Assembly: GCF_900108565.1 (NCBI RefSeq)
Contig: NZ_LT629971.1
Span: 1,984,001 to 2,048,000, forward strand
From: Mycolicibacterium rutilum
Lineage (GTDB): Bacteria; Actinomycetota; Actinomycetes; Mycobacteriales; Mycobacteriaceae
Direction: 5' to 3'
DNA: 64,000 nt
Notes under the pieces: generated by a model
What the model was told of the DNA's origin: nothing
Database searches by the model: none
Seen by the model: only the letters and a program-made list of their open reading frames with translations
Position numbers and translations under genes: made by a program
Shown here: positions 20,736 through 31,476 of the stretch, in pieces
Position numbering within the stretch: the first letter of the stretch is position 1
Layout of the letters: every line of letters starts with the position of its first letter

Positions 20736-20771
20736 TTGGTTGCGCTGAGCGCGACTGCCGACACCGAAATC
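20723..20771. terminator. Bidirectional terminator between coaX and the deaminase gene
   Basis: GATTTCGGTGT (20723-20733) and ACACCGAAATC (20761-20771) form a perfect 11-bp stem. A second small palindrome, GCGCTGAGCGC (20742-20752), lies in the loop. The two genes converge here with both stop codons touching the arms. There is no U-run, so termination strength is uncertain. Confidence 0.6.
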
Positions 20772-20773
20772 GC

Positions 20774-22012
20774 TTAGAAGAAGGTGCGGATCAGGTCGAC
20801 GACGCGGCCGTCGTCGTCGACCATCGGGATCATCGGCCACTTGTCGAACACCGTGCAGGGATGCGAGATCCCGAACTGCACCCAGTCGCCGACCGCGACG
20901 CGGTCGTCGCCGCCGAGCCTCAGGTAGGCGTGCTGGTCGTTGAGCTTGGTCACCCGGCTGTTGGGCAGCCCGCGCGGCGTCGGCATGTCCTGGTCGAACG
21001 ACACGTCGCGCCGGCCCATCGTCAGCAGCGCCAGGTCGGCCTGCGGGCGCGACACCACCTGCGCCCACACGCTCAGCGCCGGCCGCAACGCCGCGCGCAG
21101 CGGCGACGTCCGCGCATAGAGGCCGTCGTCGTGGGTGAGGTAGCAGCCGCTGCGCAGAACGGTCCGCACCGACAGGCCGGCGGGCCAGTCGCTCAGCGCG
21201 TCGGCCACCGCGTCGAAGTACGTGCTACCGCCGGCCGTCGCCAGCACGCGGTCGGTCTCGAACAGCGGCCCGAGCCGCAACGCCGCGGCCCGCAGCCCGG
21301 CCAGGTACGGCCGCACCCGCGCGAGCCCCTCGGGCCCGACGTCGTGGCCGAGCGCCGCCTCGTAACCGGCCACCCCGACCAGCCGCAGCCGCGGCGACGC
21401 GACGACAGCACGGGCGACCTCGTCGACCTCACGCTGATCGCGACACCCGGTCCGGCCGTCGGGCATCCCCAGTTCGACGCACACCCCGACGGGCCGGTCG
21501 GTGCCCGCCGCGGTCAGCGCGGCCGTCATGGCGTGCACGCCGGCCACCGAGTCCGCCCAGCACGTCACCCGGAAGTCGGGATCGGCGTCCAGTTCGTCGC
21601 CGAGCCAATGCAACCCCGCCTCGTCGACGATCTCGTTGGCGACGATCACGTCGCGCACCCCGAACGCCCGGAACACCCGAACCTGGCTGACGGTGGCGAC
21701 GGTCACCGCGCACGCGCCCGCGTCGAATTGCCGGGCCAGCAGCTGCGGCGCCATGTGCGTCTTGCCGTGCGGCGCCAGCTCGACGCCGCGCTGGGCGCAC
21801 CACGCCGCCATGGTCTCGAGGTTGTGCTCCAGGGCCTCGGCGTGCAGCACACAGACCGGGCCGAGGGCGCCGTCGCCGAACAGGTCGGGCCTGCGCGCGC
21901 GCACGTCGGCGCCGGTGCTGCCCCACCACGCGGCGGGTAGCCCCTTGAATTTCCAGTCCACCGGTTCGTCGGCCAGCGCGGCCACCGCCGCTGCGTTGAT
22001 GGGGCCCGCCAT
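20774..22012 (-). CDS. PLP-dependent amino-acid deaminase, D-serine dehydratase-like
   Basis: The 412-residue protein matches the fold-type III 'alanine racemase N-terminal' family of D-serine dehydratase and D-threonine aldolase. The PLP-lysine motif is PHGKTHMAP (Lys84), and a C-terminal H-x-C pair (His384, Cys386, in [10 protein letters not shown]) matches the zinc-binding pair of eukaryotic-type D-serine dehydratase. It is likely to deaminate a D- or hydroxy-amino acid. ATG 22012 is the only sensible start: upstream codons in frame give no start for several residues. It diverges from lysS with only 23 bases between start codons. Confidence 0.8.
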   Translation of the reverse strand: MAGPINAAAVAALADEPVDWKFKGLPAAWWGSTGADVRARRPDLFGDGALGPVCVLHAEALEHNLETMAAWCAQRGVELAPHGKTHMAPQLLARQFDAGACAVTVATVSQVRVFRAFGVRDVIVANEIVDEAGLHWLGDELDADPDFRVTCWADSVAGVHAMTAALTAAGTDRPVGVCVELGMPDGRTGCRDQREVDEVARAVVASPRLRLVGVAGYEAALGHDVGPEGLARVRPYLAGLRAAALRLGPLFETDRVLATAGGSTYFDAVADALSDWPAGLSVRTVLRSGCYLTHDDGLYARTSPLRAALRPALSVWAQVVSRPQADLALLTMGRRDVSFDQDMPTPRGLPNSRVTKLNDQHAYLRLGGDDRVAVGDWVQFGISHPCTVFDKWPMIPMVDDDGRVVDLIRTFF

Positions 22013-22021
22013 GGGTTCATT

Positions 22022-22027
22022 TAAGCT
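22022..22027 (+). promoter_or_regulatory. Predicted -10 box of leaderless lysS
   Basis: TAAGCT ends eight bases before GTG 22036. The whole promoter then overlaps the 5' end of the divergent deaminase gene. The same TAAGCT box is found before cysS (39195). Confidence 0.5.
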
Positions 22028-22035
22028 GGCACGAC

Positions 22036-23568
22036 GTGACCGAACCTGATGCACGCCCCACCGCCGCCGACCCGGCATCCGACCCTGACATTCCGGAGCA
22101 GTACCGGATCCGTCAGGCCAAGCGCGAACGGCTGCTGGCCGAGGGACGTCACCCGTATCCGGTCGAGGTGGCCCGCACCCATACGCTCGCCGAGATCCGT
22201 GAGGCCTATCCGGACCTCGCCGCCGACACCGAGACCGGCACCGTCGTCGGGGTGGCCGGCCGCGTCATGTTCGCCCGTAACTCCGGCAAGCTGTGTTTCG
22301 CGACGCTGCAGGAGGGCGACGGAACGCAACTGCAGGTGATGATCAGCCTGGCCAAGGTGGGCCAGGAATCGCTGGATGCGTGGAAGGCCGACGTCGATCT
22401 CGGGGACATCGTGTTCGTGGACGGCGAGGTGATCAGTTCGCGGCGCGGGGAATTGTCTGTGCTTGCGGATTCCTGGCAAATCATTTCCAAGGCGCTGCGG
22501 CCGCTGCCGGTGGCGCACAAGGAAATGAGCGAAGAGGCCCGCGTGCGGCAGCGCTACGTCGACCTCATCGTGCGTCCGGAGGCCAGGACCATCGCCCGCC
22601 AGCGCGTGGCGGTGGTCCGCGCCGTGCGCTCGGCGCTGGAGCGGCGTGGCTTCCTGGAAGTAGAGACGCCGATGCTGCAGACCCTCGCCGGGGGAGCGGC
22701 GGCACGGCCCTTTGTGACGCACTCGAATGCACTCGACGCGGACCTGTACCTGCGCATCGCGCCGGAACTGTTCCTCAAGCGTGCGTTGGTCGGCGGATTC
22801 GAGCGCGTCTTCGAGTTGAATCGCGTGTTCAGAAACGAAGGTGCGGATTCCACACATTCACCGGAATTCGCGATGTTGGAGACTTATCAGGCTTACGGTA
22901 CGTACGACGATTCCGCCGTTGTGACGCGTGAGCTTATTCAAGAGGTCGCCGACGAGGCGATCGGAACCCGGCAAGTGCCACTGCCCGATGGCACCGTCTA
23001 TGACCTGGACGGCGAATGGCAGTCGGTCGAAATGTATCCGTCACTTTCCGAAGCGCTGGGCGAAGAGATCACACCGGAAACACCCGCCGACGCGTTATGG
23101 GCGATTGCCGATCGGCTCGGTGTGGAGATTTCGCGCGACCGCGGCTACGGCCACGGGAAATTGGTCGAGGAGCTTTGGGAGCACACCGTGGGCAGCACCC
23201 TGTGGGCACCGACTTTCGTACGCGACTTTCCGGTCGAGACAACCCCGCTGACCCGCGAACATCGCAGTATCCCGGGGGTCACCGAGAAATGGGATCTTTA
23301 CGTCCGCCGTTTCGAGCTGGCGACCGGTTACTCCGAACTCATCGACCCGGTAATCCAACGCGAACGTTTCGAGGCGCAGGCCAGGGCCGCGGCCGCCGGC
23401 GATGACGAGGCAATGGTTCTCGACGAGGATTTCCTCGCGGCATTGGAGTATGCGATGCCGCCGTCGACGGGTACCGGAATGGGTATCGATAGGTTGTTGA
23501 TGGCCCTGACGGGCCTGTCGATTAGGGAGACGGTTTTGTTCCCGATTGTTCGACGTCACGGCAACTGA
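22036..23568 (+). CDS. lysS: Lysyl-tRNA synthetase, class II
   Basis: LysS charges tRNA-Lys. The 510-residue protein has an N-terminal OB-fold anticodon domain and class II motif 2 (around [14 protein letters not shown]) and motif 3 ([11 protein letters not shown]). It is collinear with M. tuberculosis LysS1. The start GTG 22036 is supported by a -10 box eight bases before it. From about 22440 onward the codons become visibly less GC-rich (for example TTATTC, GAAATG, GATTTC in places where the 5' part uses GC-ending codons). Confidence 0.96.
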   Translation: MTEPDARPTAADPASDPDIPEQYRIRQAKRERLLAEGRHPYPVEVARTHTLAEIREAYPDLAADTETGTVVGVAGRVMFARNSGKLCFATLQEGDGTQLQVMISLAKVGQESLDAWKADVDLGDIVFVDGEVISSRRGELSVLADSWQIISKALRPLPVAHKEMSEEARVRQRYVDLIVRPEARTIARQRVAVVRAVRSALERRGFLEVETPMLQTLAGGAAARPFVTHSNALDADLYLRIAPELFLKRALVGGFERVFELNRVFRNEGADSTHSPEFAMLETYQAYGTYDDSAVVTRELIQEVADEAIGTRQVPLPDGTVYDLDGEWQSVEMYPSLSEALGEEITPETPADALWAIADRLGVEISRDRGYGHGKLVEELWEHTVGSTLWAPTFVRDFPVETTPLTREHRSIPGVTEKWDLYVRRFELATGYSELIDPVIQRERFEAQARAAAAGDDEAMVLDEDFLAALEYAMPPSTGTGMGIDRLLMALTGLSIRETVLFPIVRRHGN

Positions 23569-23679
23569 ACTCGGCGTTATTGCGATCTTGTTGAATAGCG
23601 CCCACTTATATGGCACATTGGTTGCGGGGGTTCGAGGCTTACTGCTGAACTAAGGCCATGCAGAAGGGCGTGTGGGTCA

Positions 23680-24021
23680 ATGGCGAAGAAAGTGACCGTT
23701 ACGTTGGTCGATGATTTCGACGGCGAAGGGGCGGCTGACGAGACGGTTGAATTCGGGCTGGATGGTGTCAGCTACGAGATTGACCTTTCTTCGAAGAATG
23801 CCGCGAAGTTGCGTAATGACCTGAAGCAGTGGGTCGAGGCGGGTCGCCGGGTCGGCGGACGTCGCCGTGGCCGGTCGGCCGGCTCGGGCCGCGGTCGAGC
23901 GGCGATCGACCGTGAGCAGAGCGCCGCGATCCGCGAGTGGGCCCGCCGCAACGGCCACAATGTGTCCACCCGCGGCCGCATTCCGGCCGATGTGATCGAC
24001 GCTTTCCACGCCGCCACATAG
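23680..24021 (+). CDS. lsr2: Nucleoid-associated protein Lsr2
   Basis: Lsr2 bridges AT-rich DNA and silences foreign genes in actinobacteria, like H-NS. The 113-residue protein has the dimerising N-terminus [20 protein letters not shown], a basic Arg/Gly linker and the C-terminal DNA-binding domain with the RGR AT-hook-like motif ([15 protein letters not shown]). It sits between lysS and clpC1 as in M. tuberculosis. The 111-base upstream region is relatively AT-rich (ACTTATATGG), consistent with autoregulation, though no defined site was identified. Confidence 0.97.
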   Translation: MAKKVTVTLVDDFDGEGAADETVEFGLDGVSYEIDLSSKNAAKLRNDLKQWVEAGRRVGGRRRGRSAGSGRGRAAIDREQSAAIREWARRNGHNVSTRGRIPADVIDAFHAAT

Positions 24022-24070
24022 TCGCTTCACAATCGCGCCCGGCAACCATTCACGAAGTTGCCGGCGACCG

Positions 24071-24085
24071 TTCGCTAACCGCGAA
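24071..24085 (+). promoter_or_regulatory. Candidate ClgR box in the 310-base lsr2-clpC1 gap
   Basis: TTCGC-TAACC-GCGAA is a dyad with perfect 5-bp arms that resembles the ClgR consensus of corynebacteria and mycobacteria (one mismatch in the core). ClgR activates clp genes in relatives. It lies 247 bases before the clpC1 start. The rest of the gap 24022-24331 shows no ORF I would support, and no terminator is visible for lsr2. Confidence 0.4.
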
Positions 24086-24331
24086 CCTGCTATCACCCGT
24101 CCGGGGCTCGAATACGGAAACGAATCTCGCGCCCGATGCGTTGCTATTGCGTGGCGCCGGGTATTCACCCCGGCGCGGGATCGGTGCCCGGTGTGTCCGC
24201 TTAGAGCAGACCGGCAGGCGGGGCACCGGGGAGCGCCGCCCATTAGAGTGGACGGCAGGTGCGGTGCGTAGCTCGGGACATCTCGGGGCGCGCATGGCGC
24301 CGACCTATTGATGGAGAGCAGGTAACCACCG

Positions 24332-26878
<2,547 letters not shown>

Positions 26879-26887
26879 GCCGAGCAG

Positions 26888-26927
26888 AAAAGCGGGCGGT
26901 CCCCCGAACGGGTGGCCGCCCGCTTTT
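26888..26927 (+). terminator. Intrinsic terminator after clpC1
   Basis: AAAAGCGGGCGG (26888-26899) pairs perfectly with CCGCCCGCTTTT (26916-26927) around a 16-base loop, and the U-run is TTTTT. This is the best rho-independent terminator in the window, ten bases after the clpC1 stop. Confidence 0.92.
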
Positions 26928-26982
26928 TCGTGTTCGCACCGTCTCCTACGCACAGCACGGGCCGATTGCTTAGGATGTGCGA

Positions 26983-27062
26983 TGTAATCGGCGGGCGAAG
27001 GAATCTGGTGAGAATCCAGAACGGTCGCGCCACTGTGTCAAGTCAGACCCGACGCTCGCCGT
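26983..27062 (+). ncRNA. Cobalamin riboswitch before cbtB
   Basis: The conserved cobalamin-riboswitch text is present: GAATCTGGTGAGAATCCAG (27001-27019), CGGTCGCGCCACTGTG (27022-27037) and a B12-box-like AGTCAGACCCG (27041-27051). GGCGA (26994-26998) and TCGCC (27056-27060) can close the core. A TAGGAT -10 box (26971-26976) sets a start near 26983. A small hairpin with GGGA/TCCC arms lies between the aptamer and the GGAAAGGA ribosome site of cbtB, so control may act on translation. Confidence 0.88.
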
Positions 27063-27105
27063 CACCGTTGAACCTGGGACGCGAAATCCCGGAAAGGACA
27101 CCGAC

Positions 27106-27321
27106 ATGACCTCGCCCGAGGCACGTAAGAGCATTGCGCCCGCGTTGGACTTCTCCGCGACGAAGGCGGTGCTGTGGCTGACGTTCACGGCGTTCTTCGC
27201 GCTGCTCGTGCTCTACTTCGTCGGCCTGGACCAGGGTGCGACGTCGGTGTTCGGCAACAACACCGCCGTGCACGAGTTCGTGCACGACGCGCGTCACCTC
27301 CTCGGTTTCCCCTGCCACTGA
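27106..27321 (+). CDS. cbtB: Cobalt transporter subunit CbtB
   Basis: The 71-residue protein has one transmembrane helix (about residues 22-42) and a C-terminal His-rich metal motif HEFVHDARHLLGFPCH, the signature of CbtB. CbtAB is a predicted cobalt uptake pair regularly placed behind cobalamin riboswitches. The start follows GGAAAGGA by seven bases. CbtA starts 26 bases later. Confidence 0.9.
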   Translation: MTSPEARKSIAPALDFSATKAVLWLTFTAFFALLVLYFVGLDQGATSVFGNNTAVHEFVHDARHLLGFPCH

Positions 27322-27347
27322 CCGACCGGCAGGGAGACAACCGAAAA

Positions 27348-28142
27348 ATGGAGAAACAGATCATCTGGCGCGGCCTGCTGGCCGGCGCCCTCGCGGGTGT
27401 GCTCGCGTTCGTTTTCGCGCGGATCTTCGTCGAACCGCAGATCGAGCGAGCGATCGAATACGAGGACGGCGTCGGCGCCGCGCACGAGGCGATGGCGTCG
27501 CACGCCGAGCACGGCCACAGCCACGGCGACGGCGGCGGTTTCGACCGCGCGGTGCAGATGAACATCGGCATGGGGCTCGGTGTGCTGCTGTTCAGCATCG
27601 CGATCGCGGCGATCTTCGCGGTGGTGTTCGCCGTGGCGTACGGCCGGGTCGGCAACGTCTCGGCGCGGCTGCTGTCGCTGTACGTCGCGGGCGGGATGCT
27701 GCTCAGCCTCTACGTCGTGCCCGCGCTGAAGTATCCGGCGAGCCCACCGGCGCTCAGCCTCGACGAGACGATCCGCCAGCGCACCTTGCTGTACCTGCTG
27801 ATGGTGGTGCTGTCGGCGGCGCTGCTGGTCGGCGCGGTGTACCTCGGTAGGCAGCTCGTCGCGCGCTTGGGCGCGTGGAACGCGACGCTGGCGGCGGCCG
27901 GCAGCTATGTCGCGGCGGTGGCGGTGCTGATGCTGGTGCTGCCGGGCATCGACGAGACGCCCGGTCCGCTGCGCGACGACGGCGGGGCCATCGTCTACGA
28001 GGGCTTCCCGGCCGACGTGCTCTACGAGTTCCGGCTCTACTCGCTGGGAACGCAGGTCGTCATCTACGCGACGATCGCGTTGGTGTTCGGGGCCATGGCG
28101 GCCAAGCTGCTCGAGAGCCGGCGGGAGAGTCTGCCTGCGTGA
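27348..28142 (+). CDS. cbtA: Cobalt transporter subunit CbtA
   Basis: The 264-residue protein has about five to six transmembrane helices and a hydrophilic loop near residues 48-62 with the run HAEHGHSHGD, as expected for metal transport. It matches the CbtA family and follows cbtB and the cobalamin riboswitch. The start ATG 27348 has AGGGAG ten bases upstream. The stop overlaps the start of the histidine phosphatase gene by four bases. Confidence 0.9.
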   Translation: MEKQIIWRGLLAGALAGVLAFVFARIFVEPQIERAIEYEDGVGAAHEAMASHAEHGHSHGDGGGFDRAVQMNIGMGLGVLLFSIAIAAIFAVVFAVAYGRVGNVSARLLSLYVAGGMLLSLYVVPALKYPASPPALSLDETIRQRTLLYLLMVVLSAALLVGAVYLGRQLVARLGAWNATLAAAGSYVAAVAVLMLVLPGIDETPGPLRDDGGAIVYEGFPADVLYEFRLYSLGTQVVIYATIALVFGAMAAKLLESRRESLPA

Positions 28143-28690
28143 GTGAAGTCGTCCGGCTGACCCTCGTGTCGCATGCGATGACCGACGCGATGTCGGCTGG
28201 ACGCTTCCCCACCGATGAGCCGCTCAACTCCGTCGGGCACCGGCAGGTCGACGCGTCGATCGAGCTGGGTGCCGTCGACGCCGCGTACTGCGGACCCGAG
28301 AAACGCACCCGGCAGACCGCCGAACTGCTCGGCCTGCAGGCCGAGGTCGACACCCGGCTCGCCGACCTGGACTGCGGCCGGTGGCGCGGCGACGTGCTGG
28401 GCGGTGTCGAGCCCGCCGACCTCGCGGTCTGGCTGACCGATCCGACGCGGGCGCCGCACGGCGGCGAGGCGGTGGTCGACCTGATCGAGCGGGTGCGCGA
28501 CTGGCTGGACTCGGTGACCACCCGCCACGGCAGGCTGGTCGCAGTCACCCATCCGGCGGTGGTGCGGGCCGCGACGCTGATCGTGCTCGATGCGCCCCCG
28601 AAGTCGTTCTGGCGCATCGACATTGCGCCGGTCAGCCGGACGGTGATGCACTTCCGCGGGCACGCCTGGACGCTGCGGTCGAACCCCTGA
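28139..28690 (+). CDS. Histidine phosphatase superfamily protein, possible CobC-like
   Basis: The 183-residue protein has the histidine-phosphatase fold: LVSHAMT near the N-terminus in place of the usual LVRHGxT, the GPEKRTRQTAELL segment and the second catalytic His in AVTHPAVVRA. The catalytic His is kept but the usual Arg and Gly around it are changed to Ser and Ala. It starts at GTG 28139 overlapping cbtA, so it is in the riboswitch operon. A job as alpha-ribazole-phosphate phosphatase (CobC) fits that context, but the altered motif leaves its activity open. Confidence 0.78.
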   Translation: MSEVVRLTLVSHAMTDAMSAGRFPTDEPLNSVGHRQVDASIELGAVDAAYCGPEKRTRQTAELLGLQAEVDTRLADLDCGRWRGDVLGGVEPADLAVWLTDPTRAPHGGEAVVDLIERVRDWLDSVTTRHGRLVAVTHPAVVRAATLIVLDAPPKSFWRIDIAPVSRTVMHFRGHAWTLRSNP

Positions 28691-30058
28691 TCAGACCGGC
28701 ACGAGGCCGAAGGCCTGGTGCACGATCGACAGCAACCAGCCGGCCGCCGTCGGGCTGCGGTAATTCGGCCAGTTGAGCTGGAAGCTCACCACCCACGGCT
28801 GACCCGTGTGGTCGACGGCGTACCAGCTGAAAGTCAGGTCGCCGGGCAGGTTTCCGCCCTTGGCGCCGATGTAGTCCCACTTCGACCGGTCCAGGTCGAT
28901 GCCCGGGATGGCCGAGAGGATCTCGCGGACCGGCGCCGCGGGCCCGACCGCTGCCCGCTGCAGCGCGAGATGCACCCGGCAGATGTCGGCGGCGCTGCCG
29001 TACCATTCGGCGCCGTAGTTCGACGCGGGTGTGTGGGTGCGCTGCGGATCCGGTTCGTAGGGACGGGCATTGGTCTGCTTGAGCAGCTGTGCGCGCACCT
29101 GCGGGCTGCGTTGCTCGACCGCCCGGCGCCACTGCTCGCGTAGATCCGGTTGGCCCCAGCCGACCGAGAACAGCTCGTGCATCGTCGGGAACGGCGTCAT
29201 GCTCGCCGGGTCGTGGTGGCCGGCCGCGACCAGCGCCCGCTCCACGGCACCCGGCCCCAGCCGGGCGATGAGCAGATCGGTGGCCATGTTGTCGCTGGCC
29301 GAGATCATCTGCTGCGCAGCCGTTCTCACCGACACCTCGGCGCCGGGCGGCAGCTCCTCGAGGCCTGCGGATCCAACTGCCTTGGCCTCCTTGGTGATGG
29401 TCAGCGGGTCGGTCCACCTGACGGTGCCCGCCTTCACCGCGTCGGCGACCGCCAGCAGCACGTAGAGCTTGAAGATCGAGGCCAGCGGCAGCGACAGGTC
29501 GGTGTTGGTGCCCGCGACGACGTCGCAGCGGGCGTTGTCGCCGGCGACCTTGGAGAACTGATACGAGTACCGCGCACCGGATTTCGTCAGCTCCGCGTCG
29601 ATGTCCGACCATGTGCCGATCTTCGGCGGCCGCAGCGCGACGTCGAGGCGGTCGACCATGCCCGCGTCGTCGGTGCGCAGATCGATCTGCTGGTCGACGC
29701 CGTAGGAGGTGCGCACGCCGACGGTGGCTTCACCCGCACCGATCTTCACGTCGGTGACGGTGAACGGCCGGTCCCACCAGATCCGGTCGAGCGTCGCGGT
29801 GATCTGGTCGACCTTCTCCGGGGTGGCCAGGGTGCCCACACTGACCGGGCCGATCGGCCAGTTGGAGTTGAGCATGTCCAGCGTCTGCTTGGCGCGCAGA
29901 CCCTGCGGCGTGTTGATCTCGATCGGCACGCCGTAGGCGGCGTCGGCGGGCGGGACGGGGTCACCGCCGCAACCCGTGAGCGCGACGACGGCGGCCGCGA
30001 CCGTCAGCCCGATCGCGCGGCGTGCGTGACGCCGGCGCTCAGCGACTGGCGCCTGCAA
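28691..30058 (-). CDS. lpqF: Beta-lactamase-like serine hydrolase lipoprotein LpqF
   Basis: The 455-residue precursor has an Arg-rich N-terminus, a hydrophobic segment and a lipobox ALTGC (Cys30). The C-terminal half is a class A beta-lactamase-like fold with Ser194-x-x-Lys197 (SIFK), SDN at 255-257 and a KGG motif in place of KTG. It corresponds to M. tuberculosis LpqF. It is an envelope esterase or peptidase by fold; the substrate is not known. It overlaps mhuD by 20 bases and its stop touches that of the convergent phosphatase. Confidence 0.9.
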   Translation of the reverse strand: MQAPVAERRRHARRAIGLTVAAAVVALTGCGGDPVPPADAAYGVPIEINTPQGLRAKQTLDMLNSNWPIGPVSVGTLATPEKVDQITATLDRIWWDRPFTVTDVKIGAGEATVGVRTSYGVDQQIDLRTDDAGMVDRLDVALRPPKIGTWSDIDAELTKSGARYSYQFSKVAGDNARCDVVAGTNTDLSLPLASIFKLYVLLAVADAVKAGTVRWTDPLTITKEAKAVGSAGLEELPPGAEVSVRTAAQQMISASDNMATDLLIARLGPGAVERALVAAGHHDPASMTPFPTMHELFSVGWGQPDLREQWRRAVEQRSPQVRAQLLKQTNARPYEPDPQRTHTPASNYGAEWYGSAADICRVHLALQRAAVGPAAPVREILSAIPGIDLDRSKWDYIGAKGGNLPGDLTFSWYAVDHTGQPWVVSFQLNWPNYRSPTAAGWLLSIVHQAFGLVPV

Positions 30059-30350
30059 CGTCGAGAACGACCTCGAACTCGAGCAGCGACGCGCCGGTGG
30101 CCACCGGGTTGGTCTGCTGACCCTTGTGGGCCTCGATGGCCGGGCCGGTCGCCCACGCCTGGAACGCCTCCTCGGACTCCCACTGGGTCACCACGAAGTA
30201 GCGGTTCTCGCCCTTGACGGGACGCAGCAGCTGGAAACCGAGGAAGCCGGGCTGGTTGTCGACGGCGTGGGCACGGTGGGCGAACCGTTTCTCCAGTTCC
30301 GGACCGGCGTCGGGCGGGACCTCGATGGCGTTGATCTTCACCACAGACAT
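30039..30350 (-). CDS. mhuD: Heme-degrading monooxygenase MhuD
   Basis: MhuD breaks heme to mycobilin and releases iron without CO. The 103-residue dimeric ABM-fold protein keeps Asn7, Trp66 and the heme ligand His75. It is close to the M. tuberculosis protein Rv3592 over its whole length. The ATG is preceded by a TAGCCT -10 box seven bases upstream, so the mRNA is likely leaderless. No iron box was recognised in the 41-base divergent gap. Confidence 0.95.
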   Translation of the reverse strand: MSVVKINAIEVPPDAGPELEKRFAHRAHAVDNQPGFLGFQLLRPVKGENRYFVVTQWESEEAFQAWATGPAIEAHKGQQTNPVATGASLLEFEVVLDVAGASR

Positions 30351-30357
30351 GCGAATC

Positions 30358-30363
30358 AGGCTA
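30358..30363 (-). promoter_or_regulatory. Predicted -10 box of leaderless mhuD
   Basis: TAGCCT on the minus strand ends seven bases before ATG 30350. Confidence 0.5.
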
Positions 30364-30391
30364 CCGAACGCCAGATCGGCATGATGTCTGC

Positions 30392-31177
30392 ATGCAATCG
30401 CCCGCGCCGCAGGAGGCGCACCTCACCGAGCGCGGCGGGATCGGGCGGCCGCTGGTGCTGGTGCACGGGCTGATGGGCCGCGGCAGCACGTGGACGCGAC
30501 AGCTGCCGTGGTTGACGGCACTCGGCCGGGTCTTCACCTATGACGCGCCCTGGCACCGGGGCCGCGACGCCGATGATCCCGAGCCGATCGGGACCGGGCG
30601 GTTCGTCGCCGACCTCGGTGCCGCGGTCGCGACGCTCGGCGAGCCCGCGGTGCTGATCGGGCATTCGATGGGCGGTTTGCATTCGTGGTGCCTGGCGGCG
30701 TCGCGTCCGGAGCTGGTGGCCGCGCTGGTGGTCGAGGACATGGCGCCGGACTTCCGCGGTCGCACCACCGGCCCGTGGGAGCCCTGGGTGCATGCGCTGC
30801 CGATCGAATTCGGTTCCGCACAAGCGGTTTACGACGAGTTCGGTCCGGTCGCCGGCCAGTACTTCCTGGAGGCGTTCGACCGCACCGCCACCGGCTGGCG
30901 GTTGCACGGCAGGCCGCAGGCGTGGATCGAGATCGCCGCCGAGTGGGGCACCCGCGACTACTGGTCCGAGTGGCGGTCCGTCCGGGTGCCCACCCTGCTG
31001 CTGGAGGCGGGCAACTCGGTCACCCCGCCGGGGCAGATGCGCGAAATGCAGAAGACCGGCCACCAGGCGACGTATGTGCACGTGCCAGGCGCCGGTCATC
31101 TCATCCACGACGACGCGCCGCAGATCTATCGGCAGGCGGTCGAGAACTTTCTAGCGACGCTCCCCGAGCACGCCTGA
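30392..31177 (+). CDS. Alpha/beta hydrolase (Rv3591c-like)
   Basis: The 261-residue protein has an HGLMGRGS oxyanion segment, the nucleophile elbow GHSMGG with Ser and a C-terminal His in GAGHLIHDDAP, a complete catalytic triad pattern. M. tuberculosis Rv3591c lies in the same place beside mhuD. The substrate is not known. It runs divergently from mhuD and overlaps the end of the next minus-strand gene by 27 bases. Confidence 0.88.
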   Translation: MQSPAPQEAHLTERGGIGRPLVLVHGLMGRGSTWTRQLPWLTALGRVFTYDAPWHRGRDADDPEPIGTGRFVADLGAAVATLGEPAVLIGHSMGGLHSWCLAASRPELVAALVVEDMAPDFRGRTTGPWEPWVHALPIEFGSAQAVYDEFGPVAGQYFLEAFDRTATGWRLHGRPQAWIEIAAEWGTRDYWSEWRSVRVPTLLLEAGNSVTPPGQMREMQKTGHQATYVHVPGAGHLIHDDAPQIYRQAVENFLATLPEHA

Positions 31178-31405
31178 GGACGGCCAGACCGGCTGGTGTT
31201 CGAACCGGGTACGGATGGCGTCGAGGTCGTGCGCGACCCGCGACATGTCGCGGTCGTCTTCGAACAGGCGCCCGGCCATCGGGGCGGCCAACCGGAACTG
31301 GTCGAGGCGCAGCCGAAGCGAGCCCGACCGGTGAGCGGCCCACGCCAACCCCGCGATCAGCGCGAACGGCGACGCGATGATGAGGTAAATCAGTGCTGTG
31401 GTCAT
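31151..31405 (-). CDS. Small single-pass membrane protein
   Basis: The 84-residue protein has one N-terminal transmembrane helix (about residues 4-24) and a charged cytoplasmic tail. A good ribosome site GGAGG lies before ATG 31405, which is why I prefer it to the start at 31483. I do not recognise a family. It is divergent from the GlxA-type regulator gene, whose operator-like dyad lies between them, so it may be a regulated target. Confidence 0.6.
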   Translation of the reverse strand: MTTALIYLIIASPFALIAGLAWAAHRSGSLRLRLDQFRLAAPMAGRLFEDDRDMSRVAHDLDAIRTRFEHQPVWPSSGVLGERR

Positions 31406-31441
31406 GGCAGTAATCCTCCGTAAAGAAAAATCCGGCCAACA

Positions 31442-31470
31442 GTGGCAGGAAGGCCACATTGGGATAAAAT
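31442..31470 (+). promoter_or_regulatory. Operator-like dyad and -10 box of the GlxA-type regulator
   Basis: GTGGC-AGGAAG-GCCAC (31442-31457) is a dyad with perfect 5-bp arms, extended on both sides by CCAAC and TTGGG. A -10 box TAAAAT (31465-31470) ends six bases before ATG 31477, so the regulator mRNA is probably leaderless and the dyad may be its autoregulatory site. Confidence 0.5.
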
Positions 31471-31476
31471 GCTGCC

